From: Betaproteobacteria bacterium
Lineage (GTDB): Bacteria > Pseudomonadota > Gammaproteobacteria > Burkholderiales > Casimicrobiaceae
Assembly (NCBI GenBank): GCA_003153335.1
Contig: PLYG01000399.1
Span: 1 to 5,553, forward strand
Direction of reading: 5' to 3'
Length of the DNA: 5,553 bases
The position numbers were made by a program, and so were the translations under genes. Shown in pieces: positions 1-5,123 of this stretch. The notes below the pieces were generated by a model that made no database searches, had not been told where the DNA came from, and saw nothing but the letters and a program-made list of their open reading frames with translations. Numbering within the stretch: the stretch's first letter is position 1; each line of letters begins with the position of its first letter.

Positions 1-935
1 GCGGGAACTGTGACCCCCAGCGTCCCGACAATCGCCACGACCGCGATGCCCGCTACGATTTCCAGGCCCGTATTTCGTGTAACCAGGCGCAGCGCTGAAT
101 CATCGCCACGTTCTACCCGCGGTGTCAGGTACCTGCGATTGATGGCAGCCAGGGCCACCATCATCGCGAACAGCACGACTTTTGCGAGCAGCAACCGACC
201 GTACAGCGTACCCAGCAATGCCGGCACGTCGGCGACCAGGTACCACGCGTTGAGAAGACCGGAACAGAGCAGCGCGCCAACGCTCGCCATGCCGAGAATC
301 GAAAATCTCCGCGCCGCGTGGCCGGCAACGCTGATCGAGCTGTCCGACGATGCGCGCAATGCGCTCGCGAAAAGAACGGCGAGCCCCGGCAGCGCGCCGA
401 GCCACGCGCCGGCAGCGAGCAGGTGCACGACATCAGCGACCAACCGGAGGGTGCGTTCGGCGCCTTGCCCATCGGCCGCGTGTCCGACTAGCGCCAGCGA
501 TGCCAGATAGCCACCGGCGAGCGCAAGGCGCGCGCTTTCCAACGACCGTCGCTCGCGCACCGCCGCGGCGTGCGCGACCATCAGAGCGCCTAGGGCAGCG
601 GCCAGAACCAAGCGCCACATCCACACGCTGCCGAACCCCGTTCCGGTCAGAACCAGCCACAGCGCACCGCCAGTCGTCGCCTCCGCGATCGACTGTCCAC
701 TCATCAACGCGGCTTCGAGGAGTAGCCAGGCGGCCCCCGACAGGAGACTCACCCCCAACCCGCACCACCCGGCCGCCCGCAGGAATCCGGCGACGCGTTC
801 GTCCACGGCCGCTGCGGCCGGCCGCGAGGCTCGCGTCGCTGGACCGACGACGGCAAGCGCGAGTACCAGGCCGCCGAAGATCAGGAGCGCCGCGCCGAAG
901 TGAAGGGCGCGCGAACAGACGAGGAGCGAGTTCAT
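1..935 (-). CDS. copD: CopD-family copper resistance inner-membrane protein (3' end cut by the window edge)
   Basis: Polytopic inner-membrane protein of the CopD family, thought to act with periplasmic CopC in moving or tolerating copper. The frame is open from an ATG at 935 to the left edge and gives 311 residues. This is close to the usual family length of about 300, so only a short tail should be missing. Visible hydrophobic segments include about residues 9-30, 58-80 and 103-125, followed by several more. The family-like stretch VVHLLAAGAWLGALPGL carries a membrane His and Trp, and a preceding GHA motif gives another His. The C-terminal CopD domain is recognisable by LYGRLLLAKVVLF followed by AAINRRYLTPR, and the last helix ends in GTLGVTVP. 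The start lies 47 nt after the copC stop, with only a weak GGA five bases upstream. No in-frame ATG lies in that gap. Gene order copC-copD is the classic arrangement. The copper role is known for the family and inferred here. Confidence 0.88.
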   Translation of the reverse strand, partial: MNSLLVCSRALHFGAALLIFGGLVLALAVVGPATRASRPAAAAVDERVAGFLRAAGWCGLGVSLLSGAAWLLLEAALMSGQSIAEATTGGALWLVLTGTGFGSVWMWRLVLAAALGALMVAHAAAVRERRSLESARLALAGGYLASLALVGHAADGQGAERTLRLVADVVHLLAAGAWLGALPGLAVLFASALRASSDSSISVAGHAARRFSILGMASVGALLCSGLLNAWYLVADVPALLGTLYGRLLLAKVVLFAMMVALAAINRRYLTPRVERGDDSALRLVTRNTGLEIVAGIAVVAIVGTLGVTVP

Positions 936-982
936 ATCGGTCCGGGCAACAGCCGTGCCGCAGGTCAGCGCCGAGCCGCGGT

Positions 983-1348
983 CTACGGCGCGACCACGAA
1001 GGTGAAGTCGCCTTCGGTGACGTGCGTGTCCGTGGAGAGCACGCGCCATTCGACGCGATAGCGGCCCGGCACAAGCTGGGGGACGGATACCAGTAACAGC
1101 GTGGCGTCGCGTGGGTCGAGCTTCGCATCATCCTTATCTTGCCGCCGGTTCTCCCGGTCGAACACCCTGACTGTACTGAATGCCGGCTCGAGCGTCTGGG
1201 TGAACCACAGCGCCAGGCGCGGCGGCGACCCGTGAACCGTGCTGCCGACCGCAGGGGTGGCATGATCGAGGAACGCATGCGCGCTCGCCGGAGATACAGC
1301 GCTCGCGGTCCACGCAACCGCCCAAGCGGCCAGCAGGATTGGTTTCAT
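983..1348 (-). CDS. copC: CopC-like periplasmic copper-binding protein
   Basis: Small periplasmic Cu(II)-binding protein of the CopC/YobA family, 121 residues, the normal size. A signal peptide spans residues 1-23, with hydrophobic core LLAAWAVAW and cleavage site A-S-A before H24. The mature protein would begin HAFLDHATPAVGS, the typical family opening, so H24 becomes the N-terminal histidine ligand. The other expected Cu(II) ligands are D107 and H109 in the STDTHVTEGDF segment near the C-terminus. After the initiator there is not one methionine, so the Met-rich Cu(I) site of Pseudomonas/plasmid CopC is absent. The protein should be a Cu(II)-only type. The start is one base after the TGA of the upstream barrel gene (TGA-G-ATG), with a weak CGGA in that gene's last codons serving as ribosome binding site. 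Translational coupling is therefore likely. copD follows in the same operon. Confidence 0.93.
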   Translation of the reverse strand: MKPILLAAWAVAWTASAVSPASAHAFLDHATPAVGSTVHGSPPRLALWFTQTLEPAFSTVRVFDRENRRQDKDDAKLDPRDATLLLVSVPQLVPGRYRVEWRVLSTDTHVTEGDFTFVVAP

Positions 1349-1349
1349 C

Positions 1350-2405
1350 TCAGTTCCGAAAGATGGGCCGGCCGATCGTCGATGGGAACAGATCGTCGAG
1401 ATACAAGTGCAACTGCACGATCCACCCCACCTGCCTGCCGGTCGCCCTGTTGACGGGAATCTGTGCCTCCGCCGCGACCTGGAAGTAGCGGCCGCCCCAA
1501 ATGATGCCGGGGTTCACCGTGCCTGTCGTCCCGCTTGCGTCGCGGTTGAGCGAGGTCGTCATGGGAAATTCGATCACGGGAATCAGCTGGTTGAAGAAAG
1601 AATTCCACCCGGTGCCCTCGACGTTGGAATTGAGGTAAGGAACGCTGTATTCGACGGCGAAGCCCCATTGGAGCGTGTTGGGGTTCCGCTGGACGCTCAC
1701 GTCGCCGTCCTCACCCACGGTACTCGTACTCGCACGCGACGGAATGCCGATGCCGACGGTGCCGGTGATCGCGAGCGGTCGCAGGTACTTCACCTCGTCG
1801 GGCAGGTCGCCAAATCCCTTGCCGAACAGCAGGGTTGGCGTGAGAGTACTGAAGGACTCGGCGCCGACACGCTTCGACCCGGTGTTGCCGATGTCCCAGT
1901 CGATGCCCACCGAAACAATCGACTCGCGCCGGTCGTTTTGGTAGACCTTGTACTTCAAGCCGAGCGCGACGTTGTCGAAGCCGCGCTGGGTCTCGCCCTG
2001 ATCCGGTCGAAGCCGTAGATAGCGCGCACCGAATCCGATACCCAAGTCGTCGGTAATGCGTTTCGAGATGTCCACCGAAAAGTCGGTCTGACGCGTCGCC
2101 GGCGCGTCGCCGTTCGCTGGGCTCTTGAAGTGATAAATGGTCGGCAGCGATAGTTCGTCGGCAATAAACGGATCGTCGGTCGCGAGCGTGGCGGGGAAGA
2201 AGCGCTTGCCGACGAAACCGTGGGCGGCCGCCGGAGCGGTCGCGAGCAGGCACGCCGCCACGACGAAGGCGAATGCCCGCGGCGGGATCGACTGCGCCCT
2301 GGTCGCCTGCTGCGATCCGGCGTTCTGCAACAGTGAAACGGTAATGATCGGCTGCCGCGCACCTGCGTGCGGCCGCGGTGGGCCAGTGATTGTTTGCGTG
2401 ATCAT
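1350..2405 (-). CDS. Outer-membrane beta-barrel-like protein of the copper operon, uncharacterised
   Basis: 351-residue exported protein of unknown function. The start at 2405 is supported by GGGAG six bases upstream (2412-2416). This gives an unusually long, polar N-terminal stretch of about 40 residues before a signal-peptide core at about 43-57 (AFAFVVAACLLATAP), with cleavage expected at AAA before H62. The mature part opens HGFVGKRFFPATL, then DDPFIADELSLPT. It continues with alternating polar/aromatic strands such as DLGIGFGARYLRL, VALGLKYKVYQ and QVGWIVQLHLYLDDL, interrupted by Gly/Asn/Asp turns. This is the pattern of an outer-membrane barrel. It ends PIFRN, so the C-terminal residue is not the usual aromatic, although F349 is close by. 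I recognise this type of protein as a companion of copCD in proteobacteria but know no proven function. An outer-membrane copper or solute channel is an inference. It is coupled to copC by a one-base gap, with 108 nt separating it from the gene upstream. Confidence 0.75.
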   Translation of the reverse strand: MITQTITGPPRPHAGARQPIITVSLLQNAGSQQATRAQSIPPRAFAFVVAACLLATAPAAAHGFVGKRFFPATLATDDPFIADELSLPTIYHFKSPANGDAPATRQTDFSVDISKRITDDLGIGFGARYLRLRPDQGETQRGFDNVALGLKYKVYQNDRRESIVSVGIDWDIGNTGSKRVGAESFSTLTPTLLFGKGFGDLPDEVKYLRPLAITGTVGIGIPSRASTSTVGEDGDVSVQRNPNTLQWGFAVEYSVPYLNSNVEGTGWNSFFNQLIPVIEFPMTTSLNRDASGTTGTVNPGIIWGGRYFQVAAEAQIPVNRATGRQVGWIVQLHLYLDDLFPSTIGRPIFRN

Positions 2406-2513
2406 GCGGTGCTCCCATGGTACTGAACCGAACGTAACCGCCGCGCCACGGGGTGGTGCAGCCGTGCGTGCGAAAACGAAAGGCCGTCGCGCGGATCGCG
2501 CGTCAATGACGAA
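2406..2513 (-). other. Intergenic gap in the copper operon with a short GC hairpin
   Basis: This 108-base gap separates the small Cys/His-rich protein gene from the barrel gene. It holds a perfect 6-bp inverted repeat CGCGCG around a 3-base loop at 2488-2502. On the minus strand this is followed by an imperfect T-rich run (CCTTTCGTTTTCG). That is too poor in consecutive T for a confident terminator, but it could pause transcription or protect an mRNA end. The only other clear element is the GGGAG ribosome binding site of the barrel gene at 2412-2416. A TTGACG-like hexamer occurs at 2501-2506 but has no acceptable -10 partner, so I do not call an internal promoter. Confidence 0.3.
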
Positions 2514-2984
2514 TCACGAGCCCGTAGCGATGGGAGGAGCGCGGATGGGAGGGATTGGTACAAGGCACCCCGCAGACTGAGACGGGGCGATTGGGGACGG
2601 ACTGGCCGCTGCTGCGTCCAGCACCGGTCGCATCGGTGCGGCCGCGTCAGGAAGGATGCAGTGCGCCAGGTACTTGAGAACTTTGCACTCGAAACAGTCG
2701 TGATCGTCCGGATGCAGCGGACTCCCGGGAATGTCGGAGGCTTCGAAACCGTGCCGCGCGAGCCCGTCATCATGCTCGCGCACATCGACGGCCTCCGTGT
2801 CGTACGCCGCATGATCGGCATGAAAGGCGACGCTCAACGCCACCAACGGGAGCGGGGCCATGGCAAACCAGGCGAACGCAAGCAGCAGCCAACAGCTCGC
2901 CCAGGCACGCCAGAAGCGGCGCCCTAGGAGCGGGAAGCGCACCGGGTAGTTCATGTAACCAGCATTCTGCAAGCGACGATCCAT
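2514..2984 (-). CDS. Small Cys/His-rich membrane-anchored protein, first gene of the copper operon (DUF2946-like, uncertain)
   Basis: 156-residue protein of unknown function if the ATG at 2984 is used. An ATG at 2954 would give 146 residues. Neither start has a convincing Shine-Dalgarno sequence. A TTG at 3011 lies on the -10 box of the predicted promoter and is therefore unlikely. Numbered from 2954, the sequence shows a basic N-terminus and a hydrophobic segment at about 18-44 (signal peptide or anchor). A region rich in potential metal ligands follows: HADH at 45-48, then H61, H68, H81 and HDCFEC at 85-90, followed by KVLKYLAHC ending at C99. The tail is Ala/Pro-rich and ends in IATGS. The layout of one membrane segment and then an H..CxxC motif recalls the small DUF2946-type proteins found with copper genes, but the match is loose. 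Its place just behind the promoter, ahead of barrel-copC-copD, suggests a copper-related periplasmic role. That role is inferred from context and the Cys/His pattern. Confidence 0.6.
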   Translation of the reverse strand: MDRRLQNAGYMNYPVRFPLLGRRFWRAWASCWLLLAFAWFAMAPLPLVALSVAFHADHAAYDTEAVDVREHDDGLARHGFEASDIPGSPLHPDDHDCFECKVLKYLAHCILPDAAAPMRPVLDAAAASPSPIAPSQSAGCLVPIPPIRAPPIATGS

Positions 2985-3010
2985 GAAGGAATTTAAACCG
3001 TACGACCCCA

Positions 3011-3039
3011 AGTATCCTTGCCCGCCGCGCTCCAGTCAA
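3011..3039 (-). promoter_or_regulatory. Sigma70-like promoter of the copper operon
   Basis: On the minus strand a -35 box TTGACT (3039-3034, five of six matches to TTGACA) is separated by exactly 17 bases from a -10 box GATACT (3016-3011, four of six matches to TATAAT). Transcription would start near 3004, about 20 nt before the ATG at 2984 or 50 nt before the ATG at 2954. The spacer is the standard 17 bp rather than the 19-20 bp of CueR/MerR-type promoters, so direct CueR control by DNA distortion is not suggested. I see no clear CopR/CusR-type direct repeat. The -35 box uses the end of the adjacent transposase remnant. Confidence 0.55.
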
Positions 3040-3131
3040 CCGCGCGCTGGGGCGATGCGTGGCGGCTGGGTCGATTCGCCGAGGTGATCCAGAATCTTCC
3101 GTACGGTACCGGCCCCATGCGAGTGGGCGAC
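3036..3131 (-). pseudogene. Remnant of an IS91-type transposase (C-terminal end only)
   Basis: Immediately after the rlmJ stop, in a different minus-strand frame, the sequence reads VAHSHGAGTVRKILDHLG followed by ESTQPPRIAPARG and a TGA at 3038-3036. The stretch RKILDHLG, then about four residues, then PPRIAPARG resembles the C-terminal end of IS91/IS801-like (Y2, rolling-circle) transposases. In those, the same words are normally followed by PP and a further variable tail. The clearest resemblance covers 3039-3104, and the residues up to about 3131 fit more loosely. Nothing upstream belongs to a transposase, because rlmJ occupies that DNA, so only about 20-30 residues survive. No terminal repeats or oriIS/terIS can be identified by eye. 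The family assignment comes from memory of the motif and was not tested by search. Confidence 0.55.
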
Positions 3132-3136
3132 GCGGC

Positions 3137-3982
3137 TCAGGTCTGCCGGAACTGCAGGTCGAAGGACGCCGCAGCGTCCTGGCCCAGCGCGTCCACCAGC
3201 GCGGGCATGGCCTCGCGCAGCGGGGCTTCCAGGTTCCAGGGGGGATTGAACACGAACAGGCCGCTGCCATGCATGCCAAAGCCGTCCGCGGCGGGGGCCA
3301 TGATCGCGAGCGAAACATCGAGCCAGTCGCCCGGCGCGAGACGCTGCAGTTCCTGCGGGAGATGCTCCGCCTCGCGCCTTTGCAGCAGCGGATACCACAC
3401 GGTATAGGTCCCGGTGGCAAACCGCTGCAGCGCGTCGCGCATGGCGGTGCCTACGTCGCGGTAATGCTCCGTCAACTCATAGGAGGGATCGATTAGTACC
3501 AGGCCCCGCCGCGACGGGGGCGGCAGGACCGCTTTCAGGCCGGCAAAGCCGTCACCGGCGACGACGGCCACGCGCCGGCCGGCAGCGCGAAAATGTGCCT
3601 GCAGCGCCCTGCTCTCCGTGCTGTGCAGTTCGAAACAGCGCAGCCGATCCTGCGGCCGCAGCATCTGCAGCGCAATCTGCGGTGAACCCGGGTACGAACG
3701 CAGCACGCCGTCGGGGTTCACCGCACGCACCTGCTGCACGTAGTCGCGCACCGGCGCGGGAAGGTCCCGGCGCGACCACAGGCGCCCGATGCCGTTGGCA
3801 AATTCGGCATTCCGGGCCGCATAACCGGCTTCGAGCGAATAGCCGCCGGCCCCGGCGTGGGTGTCGATCACCCACAGCGCGGTCTCCTTCCGGATGAGGT
3901 GCTTGAGCAACTGCACCAACACCACGTGCTTCAACACGTCGGCATGGTTGCCGGCATGGAATCCATGACGATAACTCAACAT
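3137..3982 (-). CDS. rlmJ: 23S rRNA (adenine(2030)-N(6))-methyltransferase RlmJ
   Basis: Transfers a methyl group from S-adenosylmethionine to N6 of A2030 in 23S rRNA, acting in the cytoplasm during ribosome maturation. The product has 281 residues, against about 280 for E. coli RlmJ. The N-terminus MLSYRHGFHAGNHADVLKH (1-19) is the family hallmark and fixes the start at 3982. The frame is open further upstream, but that part is only the antisense-side shadow of dppF and the gap. The SAM-binding segment is VIDTHAGAGGY (38-48), and RCFELHS (115-121) and AGDGF (142-146) are further core motifs. The catalytic motif IV is DPSYE at 165-169, a Ser variant of the general N6-adenine DPPY motif. NPPWNLEAPL lies near the C-terminus. 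The ATG has no evident Shine-Dalgarno sequence. The gene follows dppF after 82 nt and is unrelated to it in function. Both flanking gaps carry fragments of foreign-looking genes. Confidence 0.95.
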   Translation of the reverse strand: MLSYRHGFHAGNHADVLKHVVLVQLLKHLIRKETALWVIDTHAGAGGYSLEAGYAARNAEFANGIGRLWSRRDLPAPVRDYVQQVRAVNPDGVLRSYPGSPQIALQMLRPQDRLRCFELHSTESRALQAHFRAAGRRVAVVAGDGFAGLKAVLPPPSRRGLVLIDPSYELTEHYRDVGTAMRDALQRFATGTYTVWYPLLQRREAEHLPQELQRLAPGDWLDVSLAIMAPAADGFGMHGSGLFVFNPPWNLEAPLREAMPALVDALGQDAAASFDLQFRQT

Positions 3983-4028
3983 GCGGTGGTCGCTGGGATG
4001 GGTGGCACGTCGAATGCTATCCAGGGGT

Positions 4029-4117
4029 ATCCCCGAGCTTGCGGAACTGACGGGGCGCGCACAGTCAAACCTCACTCGCATCCTGGGCAAGCTTGAAGCC
4101 GTGGGATTGTGCGGATG
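4029..4117 (+). pseudogene. Helix-turn-helix antitoxin-like regulator remnant
   Basis: On the plus strand, opposite to all intact genes, 4029-4109 encodes IPELAELTGRAQSNL followed by TRILGKLEAVGL. This is a textbook helix-turn-helix: LAELTGR as first helix and turn, QSNLTR as recognition helix, and LGKLEAVGL as the helix leading to the wing. The wording resembles antitoxin-like DNA-binding proteins whose core reads roughly LAELTGR-x-SNLSRTL-KxMERYGIVRL. In the current frame the similarity stops after VGL. Shifting by one base at about 4104-4106 gives IVRM, the expected continuation, so a one-base deletion is plausible. Beyond about 4117 the DNA is antisense to conserved dppF codons, and before about 4029 only a short unconvincing stretch remains before rlmJ. 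There is no ribosome binding site of note and no partner toxin. I read it as a decayed internal fragment and not a working gene. Confidence 0.5.
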
Positions 4118-5123
4118 CCGCGCCGTCGCGCAGATGACAGGCGACAAAATGGCCGGGCCGCACTTCCTGCGTCGCCGGCTCTTCAACGCGGCAGCGCTCG
4201 AACGCGTACGGGCAGCGCGTATGAAAGCGGCAACCCGGCGGCGGATTGATCGGGCTCGGCACGTCGCCGGCAAGTATGATGCGTTTTTTCTGCGCGCGCG
4301 GATTGGGCACGGGCACCGCCGACAGCAGCGCCTCGGTATACGGGTGCTGCGGGTGTGCAAACAGCGAAAGCTTGTCGGTGAGTTCCACGATTTTGCCGAG
4401 ATACATGACCGCGACGCGGTGGCTGATGTGCTCGACCACGGCCAGATCGTGCGCGATAAACAGGTACGAGAGCTGCATCTCGTTTTGCAGGTCAATCAGG
4501 AGGTTGATCACCTGCGCCTGCACCGACACATCGAGGGCGGAGACGGGCTCGTCGCACACGATGAGTCTGGGCCGCAGCGCCAGCGCGCGCGCGATACCGA
4601 GTCGCTGGCGCTGGCCGCCCGAGAATTCGTACGGATACTTGATCATCTGATCGGACCTGAGGCCGACTTTGTCGAACAGTGCCGCCACGCGGCTGCGAAT
4701 TTCGGCGCCGCCGGCACTTTCGAAATTGCGGATCGGCTCGCCGACGATGTCTTCTGCGCGCATGCGCGGATTGAGTGAGGAATACGGATCCTGGAACACC
4801 GCCTGCAGTTCGCGCCGGTACGGCCGCATTGCGGCCGCGCTAAGCTGATCGATGCGGCGCCCGCGCCAGTCGATCGAACCGCTGGTCGGTTGCAGCAGCT
4901 TCAGCACCGCGCGGCCGGTGGTCGACTTGCCGCAACCGCTTTCGCCGACCAGCGCCAGCGTTTCGCCGGCGGCGATCGAGAAGCTGACATCATCCACCGC
5001 ATGGATCTGCCCGCTCACTTGCCCGAACAGGCGCCCGAACACGCCCTGGCTCACCGGATAGTGCTTGACGAGGTGCTTGACCTCGAGCAGCACATCGCCC
5101 GCATAGGCACTCCCGGCGCTCAT
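4065..5123 (-). CDS. dppF: Dipeptide/oligopeptide ABC transporter ATP-binding protein DppF/OppF type
   Basis: Second ATPase of a peptide ABC importer on the cytoplasmic face of the inner membrane. The start at 5123 overlaps the upstream gene's stop as ATGA and has AAGGAG seven bases upstream (5131-5136). The product has 352 residues. Motifs in order: Walker A GESGCGKST (60-68), Q-loop Q111 in VFQDPYSSLNP, signature FSGGQRQR (167-174), Walker B LIVCDEP (187-193, catalytic E192) and switch H225 in IAHDL. The C-terminal oligo_HPY region starts at FAHPQHPYTEALL (255-267). It contains four Cys at 298, 304, 311 and 329 (C-x5-C-x6-C-x17-C), a motif linked in Dpp ATPases to an iron-sulfur cluster. 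The family normally ends soon after the ACHL at 328-331. Here about 21 extra residues follow, and the last 14 are antisense to the helix-turn-helix remnant. Substrate could be di- or oligopeptides (oppF is an alternative name). The sequence does not decide. Confidence 0.9.
   Translation of the reverse strand: MSAGSAYAGDVLLEVKHLVKHYPVSQGVFGRLFGQVSGQIHAVDDVSFSIAAGETLALVGESGCGKSTTGRAVLKLLQPTSGSIDWRGRRIDQLSAAAMRPYRRELQAVFQDPYSSLNPRMRAEDIVGEPIRNFESAGGAEIRSRVAALFDKVGLRSDQMIKYPYEFSGGQRQRLGIARALALRPRLIVCDEPVSALDVSVQAQVINLLIDLQNEMQLSYLFIAHDLAVVEHISHRVAVMYLGKIVELTDKLSLFAHPQHPYTEALLSAVPVPNPRAQKKRIILAGDVPSPINPPPGCRFHTRCPYAFERCRVEEPATQEVRPGHFVACHLRDGAASAQSHGFKLAQDASEV

Noticed and set aside
10..1096. Long plus-strand frames across the left part of the window
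   Set aside because: They are Arg/Pro/Ala-rich shadows of copD and copC on the other strand, with no domain resemblance. GC-rich DNA produces such frames freely.
2316..2974. Shared TTGCAGAA-C/T-GC-C/T-GG sequence near the N-termini of both the barrel and the small protein (both reading LQNAG)
   Set aside because: Only about 14 bases with two mismatches, no further similarity around it and different positions relative to the starts. Treated as chance, though a shared regulatory or insertion footprint cannot be excluded.
2985..3011. TTG start at 3011 for the small Cys/His-rich protein
   Set aside because: It lies on the predicted -10 box and would precede the transcription start. AAGGA upstream is only three bases away, too close for a ribosome binding site.
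3099..3111. Overlapping 8-bp palindromes CCGTACGG and CGGTACCG
   Set aside because: They fall inside the transposase-like coding remnant and are short enough to arise by chance. No repeat partner found as an element end.
4023..4034. GGGGTATCCCC inverted repeat upstream of rlmJ as operator or terminator
   Set aside because: Arms of only four bases with no T-run and no known operator match. It overlaps the start of the helix-turn-helix remnant.
3983..4495. Upstream extension of rlmJ into a 452-residue protein
   Set aside because: The extra 171 residues are Arg/Ser-rich and antisense-like, overlapping dppF in another frame. The RlmJ family starts at MLSYRHGFHAGNH and the 281-residue length fits.
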